A stretch of DNA of 64,000 bases from Leptospira ilyithenensis (GCF_004771005.1 NZ_RQHV01000036.1:62001-126000), one strand, 5' to 3'; positions 52,768 to 63,225 are shown, numbered from the stretch's first letter. Notes: generated by a model not told the origin, from the letters alone. Translations and numbers: made by a program.

Positions 52768-54288
52768 ATGTTATCTCATCTATCCATTCACAACCTATCC
52801 TTTCGGTTTCCGGGCTCGTCCTATTATCTGATAAAAGAGGCAAATCTTCATTTTCGAAATAATTGGACCGGGATCGTCGGTCGAAACGGTTCAGGAAAAA
52901 CTACTCTCGCCAAACTGATTACAGGTGAACTGAAACCCGATCAAGGGGAAATCATCGGCAATGTTGGTGCGGAATACTTTCCCCAGGAGCCGATTTTAAA
53001 ATCGGAGAGTTTGGAAGAATTTTTATACGATGATTCCAATGAATCCGGGTTTTGGAAAAGTATGCTTGGGATCGAATATGATTTTCTGAATCGAATCGAT
53101 CATTTGAGTTATGGAGAAAGGAAAAGAGTTCTTTTGGCGATCGCAGTTTTTTCCAATCCAGGAATTTTGATTTTGGATGAACCGACCAATCACTTGGACG
53201 AAGAAAGTAAGGATCTATTTTTAACCGCGATGTCGGAATACAAAGGAATAGGAATTCTCATCAGTCATGATCGGGAATTACTCGACTTATGCGAGTCTTG
53301 TGTTTTTGTAAATCCTCCTATTGCAATGCAAAGAGCTGGGAATTATACGGAAGCTTGTATTGAAAAAGAAAAGGAAGAAGAAGAAGTCTCGCGCAATTTG
53401 GAACAGATTCGCAAAGCCAAAAAGAAATTGGATCAGGAACTGAAAAGAAGGAACGAAGAGGCACTTACCGCCGACAGGAAGAAGTCCAAAAAGGGGCTTT
53501 CTCTTCATGACCATGACGGAAGGGCTCGGATTAACCTAGCCCGCTTTACCGGAAAAGACGGTCATGCGGGAAAATTAAAATCCCAGTTGGAAAGTAGAAT
53601 AGGGCAAATGGAAAAAAAAGAGTCCTCTTTAAGGTCCGAGCTTTCCAAAAAAGATACGTTAGGCGCTAGCTGGAAAACCGGATTTTCCAAACGGGACTTT
53701 CTTTTTCAAAAGGAAGAATCGGAATTGGACTTCGGGTATTTAAAACTCAAGTTGGGAAAATTGTCGCTTTTTCCCGAATCAAAAATCTCTTTAAACGGTT
53801 CCAACGGTTCCGGGAAATCCAGTTTTTTAAAATGGTTTGCCTTGGAACTAAATCTAACAAACGATAAAGTATTTTATCTTCCTCAGGAATTTACGAAAGA
53901 GGATAAAAACAATTTGAAGATTTTCTTCGAGGAGATGGATTCGGAAAAAAAAGGAGAGGTGCTTTCTACCATCCATCGTTTTGGTTCCGATCCGACCCGA
54001 ATTTTAGAATCGAACGATTTTAGTCCTGGAGAGTGGAAAAAACTTTCGTTCGCAGTAGCGTTAGGTAACCGGCCCGAACTATTGATTTTGGACGAACCGA
54101 CCAATCATTTGGATCTTGCCTCGATCGAAGTATTGGAGTCCATTCTACAGTCGGCCCCGTCCGCAATTTTACTTGTGAGTCACGACATCCGGTTTTTGGA
54201 AAGGCTTTCCTTTTCGGAATGGAAAATTCAAAATGGAAAATTATCAGCCGATGCCAATACAACATTTTACAAGTCTTTCCTTGCATGA
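52768..54288 (+). CDS. ABC-F family ATPase
   Basis: 506 residues from ATG 52768 with an AAGGGG ribosome site; a further ATG at 52726 would add 14. Two ABC ATPase domains in one chain without membrane parts: Walker A G-R-N-G-S-G-K-T (about 38) and G-S-N-G-S-G-K-S (about 345), signatures L-S-Y-G-E (about 113) and S-P-G-E, Walker B L-I-L-D-E-P-T-N-H in both halves, and a charged linker around 210-270. ABC-F proteins act on the ribosome (translation factors or antibiotic protection). Its 3' end overlaps recC by 56 bases. Confidence 0.9.
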   Translation: MLSHLSIHNLSFRFPGSSYYLIKEANLHFRNNWTGIVGRNGSGKTTLAKLITGELKPDQGEIIGNVGAEYFPQEPILKSESLEEFLYDDSNESGFWKSMLGIEYDFLNRIDHLSYGERKRVLLAIAVFSNPGILILDEPTNHLDEESKDLFLTAMSEYKGIGILISHDRELLDLCESCVFVNPPIAMQRAGNYTEACIEKEKEEEEVSRNLEQIRKAKKKLDQELKRRNEEALTADRKKSKKGLSLHDHDGRARINLARFTGKDGHAGKLKSQLESRIGQMEKKESSLRSELSKKDTLGASWKTGFSKRDFLFQKEESELDFGYLKLKLGKLSLFPESKISLNGSNGSGKSSFLKWFALELNLTNDKVFYLPQEFTKEDKNNLKIFFEEMDSEKKGEVLSTIHRFGSDPTRILESNDFSPGEWKKLSFAVALGNRPELLILDEPTNHLDLASIEVLESILQSAPSAILLVSHDIRFLERLSFSEWKIQNGKLSADANTTFYKSFLA

Positions 54289-57200
54289 TATCAGTTCGCT
54301 TTTATCTGACAACCTATGGGAGGAGAGAAAAAAATATCCTCTCAAAGCTCCGACAGTAGTCATTCCCAACCTAAACATGCGTAGGTGGTTGGATTTGAAT
54401 CTGGCAAAGATAGGTGGACTGTCAACCTTAGTAAGGTATCAATTTTTAGAAAGATTTTTTGAAGAATATTATCTCGGTCGTGCCGGAAAAGAATATGATC
54501 CTTTGGTTCGGACATTCCCCGGACCGGAAAAGATTCAAAAAAAGATTTTGTCTTATCTGATTCAAAACAAAGAAAAAAAAGAATTCGGTTTTCTATCATC
54601 TTATCTCACAAACATTCCCCGAGTATTTTCCCTCAGCTCCAAACTTGCATTGCTTTTTCGGGATTACGAATTGAATCGTTCCGGTTGGATCGAAGATTGG
54701 GCGAAAGAAAACCGAATAGAGATTCCTTCCGTATCAAAAAAAAAATCGGAACTCCCGAATGATAATGATTACCTGCGAATGGAAAAAAGGGTCTATCAGG
54801 ATATATTTTTAGATCCTTCTCTTTCAGAAGAGAACTTACAATCTTCCATTCATTTTTTTCTAAAGGAAGCGAAAAAGAAAAAAGAAAATTTTGTAAATGA
54901 GTTTTCTTCCGTTCATTTGTTTTGTCTTTCCAATCTTGCTGATACATATTTGGGGATTTTGGAATCCATCTCCGAGGCGGACGATTTTCCGGTTTATATC
55001 TATCAATTTCATAATGGACTTTCACATATTCCAAAGGATAGTCTGATTCCTGTTACCTGGTCGAGGCCGCAGGTTCAAACATATTCCCGCATTCGGAATA
55101 TGCGCAAAACATCCCAAAAGGATATTTCTCCGAAACAAACATACCCGGAAGGACTAGGTGCTCTGAGAAAATTATTGTCCGGACAATTGAAGGAACCGTA
55201 CACTTCGTCCGAATATTCTTCGACAAAGGATTTTTCAGTGCGTTTTTGGAATGCACCTTCCGTCTTTCGGGAAATGGAAGCGGTTGCCAATGATATTTTA
55301 TACCAACTAAACCAAAACCCCGAGCTATCGTATGTGGATTTTGCGATACTATTAACGGATATCAAAACATACCGGCCTACAGTAGAATGGGTGTTTGATG
55401 GAGGATTGCTCATCCAAAGTTCGGAAACCGCCGAACCAATCCGAAAAAAAATTCCGTATTCGCTGACGGATATCAAAGCAAGCGATTCTTCTTATCTTTA
55501 CCAAGGCTGTATGGTTTTTTGGGATCTGTGTTCCGGCGTTGGGATTACAAAGGATACTTTTTTGTCCTTACTTCACAATCCTTTGTTTCTTTCCAAATCG
55601 AATATTGACAACGAAACTCTATTGCGATTGGAAGAACTGATTGAGCTAACTGGCGTTCAATACGAAGAAAAAGGAAGAGAAGAGGAAGGATTTCAAATCT
55701 CTTCCGGATTAAGAAGGATTCGGTTGTCTTCTGTTTTGGATTCGGATTCATCCTGGGATAATTACGGAGAGATGCTTCTGTCAATGGAATCGGAAGAAGA
55801 TCCGGTCGTCCTGACTGAAATTTGGGAACTTGTTTTTCAAACAAGAAACAGACTCCGATTGATTTTGGAAAAACGAAATTGGGGAAGAGAAGAGTTTTTG
55901 GCAGTCCGGGAAATACTTGAATCCTTATTCGATCTTTCCCCGGATTCCGGGGAAGTAAATCTGTTTCATTCCTTTTTGGAATCCCTTTCGGAATGGGAAG
56001 GGTTGGAAAAATTATCGGAAACGGACGGCATTCAATTTCTTCGTTTTGTCACAGAACAGGCGTTTGATAAAATTCCCTACCGTAAAGGAGATTATCTGAC
56101 GGGCGGGGTGACGATCTCGCTTTTGCAACCGATGAGACCGATTCCCTTCAAACATGTTTACATACTGGGCCTTGGAGAAGGAAAGTTTCCGGGTTCGAAA
56201 GATCTTTCTCCTTTGAATTTAAGAAAAGATGTTCCCGAAGATTGGGATATCAATCGTAAGGAAGTAGGCGAGTCTTTGTTTTGGGAATCCTTACATTCCG
56301 CAGATGAATCAATTACTCTAAGTTATGTGGGAAAAAATATCCAAGAGGATAAATTGTTCGAACCTTGTTCAAGTCTTTACGAGCTGATGTTCGGTTTGGG
56401 AGTTGAAGCTGCGACAGAGATCCCTTTGCATTCTTACAGCAAACTTTATACTCATAAGGAAGAGGAGTTGAAAAGGGGACTTCTCAGTTTTGATTTTTCA
56501 AAACACTGGCTTTCTATGGATAGGAAAGATCATTCTCTGCTTTCCCGTTTTCAAGACCCGGCTTCTTTGGAGATTATCTCCAAAACGAATCCTCACAGGC
56601 TGATTCATTTGAAAGAAATTTCCCAATTTTTGGAAGACCCCCTTTCCGCATATCTCAGCAAAAGAATGGGAATGTATTTGAATGAAGAGGAAACCGATCG
56701 GGAAGCCGGAGAACTATTCACCATACAAGAGCTTGGCGAATCGGTGATCTTGAAATCCGTTTATGAATATATGATTCCCGATTTGGTCGGAAACGGAGAT
56801 TGGCCATGGGATGAGAGTCGTTTGAAGGAATTACTTTCCGCCGAAATAAAAAAAGAGAAGGCGAAGGCAAAATTCCCCCAATCCGTATACGCTGAAGTTA
56901 AAGAAGGAGAATTGTTGCGATTTCTTTTGATCACAAACGAGATATTTAAAACATGGAACCCGGAATTTGCTGGAGGAACGTACCATCGTTTTTTTAGCTT
57001 AGGTGATACGGGGCTTTCGGAGTCGGTATGTAAAAAGATTCCTTCTTTGAAAATCGGCGCGGAGGAAATTGTAGGGGAGTGGGAACATGTAATCGAAAAA
57101 AACGGAATCCATTTTTGGATTCTGCCGAAACTTTTGGAGAAGAACCCGGAAGTGGATTGGAACGGTTATAGCGACTACTGGAAAAAAATGAGTTTTCCTT

Positions 57201-57661
57201 TTTTGAGTTCTTTGGCTGTTCTTGCTTCGGAATTGTCCGATTTTAGAATCTATTCTTTCCGCTCTAGGCCCAAGGGAGATACGAAGAAAAAAGGAGACGA
57301 TAGTTTTTTACTTCGTTATAAAACAAAAGAACCGAAAGAAAATCTTTCTTATCTTTCCAAACTCATTTCACTTTATCAAAAAGAAGAACCATATTTTTTT
57401 CCAAGATATGCATTTTTAGAATATTATATAAATGTGGAGAAAGCCGCGGGCAAAAATTCCAATCTGCCCAGCCTAACAGAAATTTACGGAGACGAGCTTT
57501 CCTGGAAAAGATATTTGAACGAAGAAGTCGAAACGATTCAATCCGGTTTGGATTCTATCGTTCGTTTGTATCCTGATTTGCATTCGATGATTTTGGAATC
57601 TTCCCTTGGTTTTGCCGAAGATTTTTATCAACCGTTCTTGGACTGGAGGATTCATTTATGA
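54233..57661 (+). CDS. recC: Exodeoxyribonuclease V gamma subunit
   Basis: Chi-recognising subunit of the RecBCD helicase-nuclease. The 1142-residue product carries an inactive helicase-like fold; it opens with V-V-I-P-N-L-N-M-R-R-W-L, typical of RecC, and contains L-L-Q-P-M-R-P-I-P-F and I-L-G-L-G-E-G-K-F-P-G, the conserved RecC stretch. Gene order recC-recB-recD and the ATGA junction with recB support the call. The start is inside the ABC-F gene; ATG 54251 is an alternative. Confidence 0.94.
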   Translation: MENYQPMPIQHFTSLSLHDISSLLSDNLWEERKKYPLKAPTVVIPNLNMRRWLDLNLAKIGGLSTLVRYQFLERFFEEYYLGRAGKEYDPLVRTFPGPEKIQKKILSYLIQNKEKKEFGFLSSYLTNIPRVFSLSSKLALLFRDYELNRSGWIEDWAKENRIEIPSVSKKKSELPNDNDYLRMEKRVYQDIFLDPSLSEENLQSSIHFFLKEAKKKKENFVNEFSSVHLFCLSNLADTYLGILESISEADDFPVYIYQFHNGLSHIPKDSLIPVTWSRPQVQTYSRIRNMRKTSQKDISPKQTYPEGLGALRKLLSGQLKEPYTSSEYSSTKDFSVRFWNAPSVFREMEAVANDILYQLNQNPELSYVDFAILLTDIKTYRPTVEWVFDGGLLIQSSETAEPIRKKIPYSLTDIKASDSSYLYQGCMVFWDLCSGVGITKDTFLSLLHNPLFLSKSNIDNETLLRLEELIELTGVQYEEKGREEEGFQISSGLRRIRLSSVLDSDSSWDNYGEMLLSMESEEDPVVLTEIWELVFQTRNRLRLILEKRNWGREEFLAVREILESLFDLSPDSGEVNLFHSFLESLSEWEGLEKLSETDGIQFLRFVTEQAFDKIPYRKGDYLTGGVTISLLQPMRPIPFKHVYILGLGEGKFPGSKDLSPLNLRKDVPEDWDINRKEVGESLFWESLHSADESITLSYVGKNIQEDKLFEPCSSLYELMFGLGVEAATEIPLHSYSKLYTHKEEELKRGLLSFDFSKHWLSMDRKDHSLLSRFQDPASLEIISKTNPHRLIHLKEISQFLEDPLSAYLSKRMGMYLNEEETDREAGELFTIQELGESVILKSVYEYMIPDLVGNGDWPWDESRLKELLSAEIKKEKAKAKFPQSVYAEVKEGELLRFLLITNEIFKTWNPEFAGGTYHRFFSLGDTGLSESVCKKIPSLKIGAEEIVGEWEHVIEKNGIHFWILPKLLEKNPEVDWNGYSDYWKKMSFPFLSSLAVLASELSDFRIYSFRSRPKGDTKKKGDDSFLLRYKTKEPKENLSYLSKLISLYQKEEPYFFPRYAFLEYYINVEKAAGKNSNLPSLTEIYGDELSWKRYLNEEVETIQSGLDSIVRLYPDLHSMILESSLGFAEDFYQPFLDWRIHL

Positions 57662-60600
57662 GCCTTCGTCCGTTTCCATTGCAACATAGTTTTATCGAAG
57701 CCTCCGCAGGAAGTGGCAAAACGTATACGATTATGGAGATTGTTTCCGATCTGATTCAATTCCATCATATTCCGCTTTCCAAGATTCTCATTCTTACTTA
57801 TACGGAGAAAGCTGCCGGGGAACTCAAGGAAAGACTTAGAAAAAAGCTGGTTGAAGAGAAATTAACAAATGAACTTCGGGAATTGGACTCGACAACCATC
57901 TCCACAATTCACGGATTTTGCAATATGGTATTGGGAGAATATCCGATTGAAACCGAAACATTCGATCATTTTAAAATTACTGATGTTAAATCAAGAGCAA
58001 AACTTTTGTTATATGATATTCAGCATAATCTTTGGGCCGGCTATGTAGAAAAAGAAAAACTAAGTGATTTGCTTTCCGGGTCGGAGTTTTTCAAGTCTAC
58101 GGATAAGATCCTTTTTTCAGTGGAAAAATTGCTCAGCGGAAAACCTTATCCTTATAAGATGGAGGAATGGAATTCCGAAAATTTCAGACAGAATACCGCG
58201 ATATTGATTTCTGAAAAACTTAAGGAAGAATTTAAAACAGGTGAGTGGATGAGTTATGATCAGATGGTCCTGAAACTAAGAGATTCTCTCCAGACAAATC
58301 CTCATTTGAAAGAAGCACTCGGAGAAAGATACCAAGTGGGAATCATTGATGAGTTTCAGGATACGGATGCGGGACAATATGAAATTTTTTCTTCTTTGTT
58401 TTTGGAAAAAGAAAACCGGGCTTTGTATCTGATCGGAGATCCCAAACAATCCATCTACGGATTTAGGGGAATCGATTTGGGAACTTATCTCGGAGCCAAA
58501 CGGGAGTTAATTAGTAATGGTGCCGGATCGTTTCATCTGGAATATAATTTTCGTTCCGTCCCAGAACTGATTTTGGCCTATAATAAAATCATCGGATATT
58601 TTTTCCCCATTGAAGAAATTGAAGAGAAGGTGGATTATATCCCGGTCCTCGTTCCGGAAGAAAGTTCTCTGAAGACAAAAAAAGTGTCTCAGGATTCGGA
58701 AGATTCGATTCATATTTTAAGACTATCCGAAAACAAACTCAGTATCGGTGAAGCAAGGGATTTATGGATTGATTGCGTTGCTTGTGAAATCGACAGGATA
58801 TTAAATTCGGAAAAAGAACTTTCTTATATTGAAAATGATAAAGAAAAAAAGATCGGCCCCAAGGATATTGCGGTTCTTGTGGATTCGAGAAAAAACGGAA
58901 TCTTGGTCGGACAGGCTTTGAAGGAGAGGGGGATTCCATTCACTCTTTACAAACAACAAGGGATCTATCAATCGGAAGAGTCGATTCAGATTCAAAATAT
59001 TTTGGAATGTCTGCTTGATCCGAATAAACCTTCATCATACAGAAAAATACTTTTAAGCGATATTTTCAAAATCCATCCGAAATATCTGGCGGCATTCGAC
59101 GAACATTCGATAGATTCTTATGAAAAAACCATGTTGAATCGTTGGAAGGTGCTTGCTACGGAAAGAAAGTTTGCTGAACTATTCCGTTCCATCGAAGAAG
59201 ATAGTCGGATTTTACTCAACGAAGAAGAAACCGATATCATTTGGGAAAGAAAAAGAACCAATTACAGACAGATTTTCCGAAAGTTGCTTCAGTTCCAAAT
59301 TGCAAAACAAGTCGGTCTGGAAGAAGTTTTGAAAGAGCTGGTTCGCCTCGGGCAAGAAAAAACGAACGAAGAGGAACTGCCGTTATACGAAAAAGAAACC
59401 GAAAAAGATGCAGTTCAGATTCTGACGTTGCACGCATCCAAAGGTTTGGAGTGGCCGATTGTTTTTTTATTTCATTTGAAGGGATATTTGAATTCATATC
59501 ATAATTCCAATTATAGTTATTCGATCGGTGAAAACGGAAAGAGGATACACCAATTGGACCTTTGGAATGCGGATAATAAAACCTATCTTAGCCAATTGAT
59601 TAGGGAAGACAAACGGTTGTTCTATGTAGGGATGACCCGACCAAAGTATCGGCTGTATCTGCCTTATTTTGAAACTGCTTCAAATTCTCCGTATAAGAAT
59701 TTTGTTCATACGGCATTGACACAAAGCATAGGAACGAAAGGGATCGGGTTTCGGGACTACGTTCCTTCTGCGAAACGGAAAAAAGTTTCCCAAAGTTTTT
59801 TTTCCAAGGAAGAATCGGGGTCTCCTCTCTATTTCCAAGAATCAAATCATAGAAAAACAATCGAAATCAACAGTTATTCTTCTCTGCGTGCCAAAGAAGA
59901 AAAGGAAAAAGTTTTTTTATTCAATGATGCCGAGTCGAAAAAAAAATCGGACGATGAGAAGAAAACGATAAAGGAGATTGCGGATCTTTTGCCTTCTTCA
60001 GCTAATACAGGTTCGTATTTGCATTCTCTTCTGGAAACATCCGATTTCTCCTGGTTTATGGTTCCAAGTCCCGATGATTTGTATAAAAATGAAAAGCTAA
60101 GAAACAAAATAGATTATCATTTGGATCGGTTTGGTTTGGTTTCGGACAAACCTGTGTATGAAAGAAGAACTATGGAAATTTTATGGAATTCCTTGAATGC
60201 AGAGATAGGAAGGACCGGTTTTCGATTGGGAGAATTGTCAAAGTCGGATCGGGTTTCCGAAATGGATTTTCATTTGTATTTGGATCACCCCAAGTTCAAC
60301 TCTCTTCCCGAAGGCCCCGGCAATTTTTTAAAAGGTTCCATTGATCTTGTATTTTCCTTTCAGGATAAGTTTTATCTGGCGGATTATAAGTCAAATTTGC
60401 TTTCGGATTATTCTTCCTCTCATTTGGAAGATGTGATCTCCGACCCGGAAAGCCGATATGACCTGCAAAGGGATATTTATGCTTTGGTTTTAACGGAGTA
60501 TTTGAAAAGTTTATACGGTGAAAAATACGCTTTATCGAAATTAGGCGGTGTGTATTATTTTTTTCTCCGGGGAATGAAAGTCGGAAACGCGGATGGAATT

Positions 60601-60687
60601 TATTTCGACGGAGATTGGAGCGAGGAAAGATTGGCAAACATTCAATCGGAAATCCAAAGGCTGACAAGGGAGGTGCGTCTTTCGTGA
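57658..60687 (+). CDS. recB: Exodeoxyribonuclease V beta subunit
   Basis: 3'-5' helicase and nuclease of RecBCD. The 1009-residue product has the UvrD-type Walker A A-S-A-G-S-G-K-T (15-22), Walker B-like D-E-F-Q-D, the later T-L-H-A-S-K-G-L-E-W motif, and a C-terminal nuclease domain with G-S-I-D and A-D-Y-K-S-N (about 890-915), the metal-binding Asp/Lys of the RecB nuclease. The usual E. coli enzyme is about 1180 residues, so this is a shorter version. Junctions: ATGA with recC, GTGA with recD. Confidence 0.95.
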   Translation: MSLRPFPLQHSFIEASAGSGKTYTIMEIVSDLIQFHHIPLSKILILTYTEKAAGELKERLRKKLVEEKLTNELRELDSTTISTIHGFCNMVLGEYPIETETFDHFKITDVKSRAKLLLYDIQHNLWAGYVEKEKLSDLLSGSEFFKSTDKILFSVEKLLSGKPYPYKMEEWNSENFRQNTAILISEKLKEEFKTGEWMSYDQMVLKLRDSLQTNPHLKEALGERYQVGIIDEFQDTDAGQYEIFSSLFLEKENRALYLIGDPKQSIYGFRGIDLGTYLGAKRELISNGAGSFHLEYNFRSVPELILAYNKIIGYFFPIEEIEEKVDYIPVLVPEESSLKTKKVSQDSEDSIHILRLSENKLSIGEARDLWIDCVACEIDRILNSEKELSYIENDKEKKIGPKDIAVLVDSRKNGILVGQALKERGIPFTLYKQQGIYQSEESIQIQNILECLLDPNKPSSYRKILLSDIFKIHPKYLAAFDEHSIDSYEKTMLNRWKVLATERKFAELFRSIEEDSRILLNEEETDIIWERKRTNYRQIFRKLLQFQIAKQVGLEEVLKELVRLGQEKTNEEELPLYEKETEKDAVQILTLHASKGLEWPIVFLFHLKGYLNSYHNSNYSYSIGENGKRIHQLDLWNADNKTYLSQLIREDKRLFYVGMTRPKYRLYLPYFETASNSPYKNFVHTALTQSIGTKGIGFRDYVPSAKRKKVSQSFFSKEESGSPLYFQESNHRKTIEINSYSSLRAKEEKEKVFLFNDAESKKKSDDEKKTIKEIADLLPSSANTGSYLHSLLETSDFSWFMVPSPDDLYKNEKLRNKIDYHLDRFGLVSDKPVYERRTMEILWNSLNAEIGRTGFRLGELSKSDRVSEMDFHLYLDHPKFNSLPEGPGNFLKGSIDLVFSFQDKFYLADYKSNLLSDYSSSHLEDVISDPESRYDLQRDIYALVLTEYLKSLYGEKYALSKLGGVYYFFLRGMKVGNADGIYFDGDWSEERLANIQSEIQRLTREVRLS

Positions 60688-62510
60688 AAACCTTTGTATC
60701 AAAATTGAAAGAAGATTTGCAGAACTTGAAACATAGCTCCGGTTCGGCGGAAGGACAGGAACCATCGTTATTCGGATCTGCGGATTTTGAAGCCATTCTG
60801 ACCGAATTATGGCTTTCGGAAGAAGAAGGAAATCTATGTGTTCCTGTAAAAAAAGAATGGGAAGATATTTTAAAATCCAAACCGGAAGGTTTGATACTCG
60901 AAAGCAAAGGCAAAGAAAAGTTACTTTATTTTGAAAAAACATTTAAAACCAAAAAGGCTTTGGAAGAAAAATTAAAAGAAAGGATCGCCGCAAGCACTAA
61001 ATTAAAGTTAGATGAAGGACGGATCGTTTCCTTTTTGGAAAAATCGGAAGGCAAGGCAGGCGCGATTCGTTTGAAAGAGGGTCAGAAGGATGCTATCTTT
61101 GCAACGATTCGCAGTTCGTTTCAAATCATCAGCGGAGGTCCTGGAACAGGCAAAACCACGGTTGTTGCGTATTTACTTGCAATCTTAAAAGAATTGGGAC
61201 TCTTGCCTGCGACGGAACGAATTGCTTTGGTTGCTCCGACGGGAAGAGCAGCACAAAGACTTACCGAATCCATTCGGGAAAATCTGAATAAAATCGATTC
61301 AGCGAAAGACGACTTGTTGCGAGGACAGACAATTCACAGTCTCCTTGCCTACAAACATTACTTAGGCGGGTTTTATTACAACAAAGACCGTTATTTGCCG
61401 CATGAACTGATCATTGTGGATGAAGTTTCCATGGTGGATTTAAATTTGATGCGCGCTCTTTTGGAGGCGTTGCCCGGCCAGAAACAAAAACCGATCCGAC
61501 TCATTTTGATCGGAGATCCCAATCAATTGCCTTCGGTAGACAAAGGTGCTGTTCTTGGTGATTTTTTGTCCGTATTGGAAGAGAAGGGAAAATTCGTTTC
61601 CAAACTAACAGAGAGTAATCGGCAGAAGCTTGGCAAAAACGGAAGGATATCAAAAATCACGGAACTTGCCGATTTCATTTTGAAAAACGAATCATTTGAT
61701 TCCAAAAAACCAGTCTCCGTTGAAAAAGATTTGGAGAAGACGGATGAGATCGGTGAATCTGTTTCTTATTCCAGCGAAGTAGTTTGGTTTCAAAATAAAA
61801 ACGGTTCTGACAATGGTTCCAGAGACGAAATCCTTCTTCAAGTTTGGAAACAATATTTGTTTCCTCAGGTAAAACGAATTTCGGAATGGAAAATAGAAAA
61901 TCATACCGAGATCAAAGAAAAATCTTTATACGATCGGTTTTCTCTGGAGTTGAAAAAATTCCGTTGTTTGACAACATTCCGTTCCGGATATTGGGGTGTG
62001 GACGGAATTCAGGAAAAACTTTCCTTTCTTGCCCAATTGGAGTTGAAGTCGCAGACAAAAAATGTCCCCGGTTTTATTTATAAAAAACATCTCGCAGAAC
62101 GGTTGTACTACTCCGGTTTGCCGATTCTTGTGACCGAAAATGATCGGAATAGAAAACTATTCAACGGAGATATCGGACTTGTTTTGAAATTAGGAGAAGA
62201 ACTAAGGGCAGTATTCCCGATTGATAATGAATTGTATCATTTTGCATTGGACACTCTTCCCAAACATGAGGCGGCTTACGTACTTACCGTTCATAAAAGC
62301 CAAGGTTCCGAATATGAAACGGTTTTTTTCTATTTGCCGGACAAGTTGAAGATGGACTCCAATGAAAAGGCAAATCGGCTTTTGAATCGGCAGATTCTTT
62401 ATACAGGTTTAACGCGTGCTAAAGAACAGGTGATACTTGCAGGCAGTACCTCTTCTTGGGACTTCGGAATAGGAAATTCAACACGAAGGTTGACAGGATT
62501 TCAGATATAG
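60684..62510 (+). CDS. recD: Exodeoxyribonuclease V alpha subunit
   Basis: 5'-3' helicase subunit of RecBCD. From GTG 60684 the product has 608 residues, with Walker A S-G-G-P-G-T-G-K-T (about 150), V-A-P-T-G-R-A-A-Q-R, the Walker B D-E-V-S-M-V-D, G-D-P-N-Q-L-P-S-V and the C-terminal V-H-K-S-Q-G-S-E-Y. The frame is open upstream to 60615, but GTG overlapping recB's stop (GTGA) is preferred. Last gene of the recCBD run. Confidence 0.95.
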   Translation: MKTFVSKLKEDLQNLKHSSGSAEGQEPSLFGSADFEAILTELWLSEEEGNLCVPVKKEWEDILKSKPEGLILESKGKEKLLYFEKTFKTKKALEEKLKERIAASTKLKLDEGRIVSFLEKSEGKAGAIRLKEGQKDAIFATIRSSFQIISGGPGTGKTTVVAYLLAILKELGLLPATERIALVAPTGRAAQRLTESIRENLNKIDSAKDDLLRGQTIHSLLAYKHYLGGFYYNKDRYLPHELIIVDEVSMVDLNLMRALLEALPGQKQKPIRLILIGDPNQLPSVDKGAVLGDFLSVLEEKGKFVSKLTESNRQKLGKNGRISKITELADFILKNESFDSKKPVSVEKDLEKTDEIGESVSYSSEVVWFQNKNGSDNGSRDEILLQVWKQYLFPQVKRISEWKIENHTEIKEKSLYDRFSLELKKFRCLTTFRSGYWGVDGIQEKLSFLAQLELKSQTKNVPGFIYKKHLAERLYYSGLPILVTENDRNRKLFNGDIGLVLKLGEELRAVFPIDNELYHFALDTLPKHEAAYVLTVHKSQGSEYETVFFYLPDKLKMDSNEKANRLLNRQILYTGLTRAKEQVILAGSTSSWDFGIGNSTRRLTGFQI

Positions 62511-62635
62511 ATTTCTTTTTGTGGTTTTAAATAATTGTATTTTTACTCATGATGATTACGACAAACTAAACTTAAAAAAATTAGCAAAGAATTTCACTTT
62601 AGATAAACAATTAACGCAATATACTAATAATAGAT

Positions 62636-63114
62636 ATGAAGACAAAAATAAACAAATCAGGAATCGAACGAGTAAAAAAGATAAGAAATGATGCTGAGCA
62701 CAAATCGGCATTAGGTGAGGTTTTAATGCTGATGACCCAAAAAAAGCAGTAGAAGAAAAATTAAGATATGGGGCTTTACTCGAAGCGGTTAAGGAATACG
62801 AAACATCTAAACTAGGAAAAGATGAAATTAATTTAGTAGATTTAATTCATTTCAAAATGAATCAAAAAAATATATCTCAAAATCAATTAGCGATTTTGCT
62901 CGATGATCCTCCATTAGTTTCTAGAATTTTAAGAGGCAAAGCTGAGATTTCTAAAAAGGCTGCGATCTTACTCAACAAATATCTTGATATCGAATTTGAA
63001 GTGCTCTTTCAAAAAGAGATTGAAGAAGTAGCGAAAAGGGAATTTTCGGGACGAGAGAAGTCGAAAGATTTTTTAGGTAAAGGAAGAAAGAAAAAAGAGT
63101 TAATTACTCATTAA
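62636..63114 (+). pseudogene. Frameshifted HigA-like antitoxin (XRE-type HTH)
   Basis: The N-terminal part reads in one frame from ATG 62636 (M-K-T-K-I-N-K-S-G) for about 38 codons and then stops; the rest continues in the next frame from about 62719 (F-N-A-D-D-P-K-K-A-V-E-E) to 63114. One extra T in the TTTT run at 62721-62724 would join them into about 159 residues: an N-terminal HigA-type helical region, Y-E-x-S-K-L-G, an HTH with S-Q-N-Q-L-A-I-L-L and V-S-R-I-L-R-G-K-A-E-I-S-K-K, and a basic tail. No intact toxin gene flanks it. An internal ATG at 62857 could give an 85-residue HTH protein. Confidence 0.6.
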
Positions 63115-63154
63115 AAAATAAAAAACATCTGATGAACTGTATCTCCTTGTTTCT

Positions 63155-63225
63155 TGTGGCAAGGATAGAAGCGGAAATCCTTCGCTAGGCAAGCGAAGAT
63201 TGGAGCGGATAGCCTGGTCGGGCTT
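63155..63225. repeat. Candidate structured non-coding element upstream of ahpC
   Basis: A hairpin (63175-63185 with 63191-63200, ten pairs, one bulge) flanked by two similar AGCGGAWA-type phrases at 63170-63178 and 63203-63212, ending in a G/C-rich part. It is GC-richer than its surroundings and does not look coding. It may be a dispersed palindromic element or a small RNA structure. Confidence 0.4.

Noticed and set aside
62521..62691. 56-codon GTG frame after recD that might be a toxin partner
   Set aside because: It overlaps the antitoxin relic, has no HigB/RelE motif and a very AT-rich, low-information sequence.
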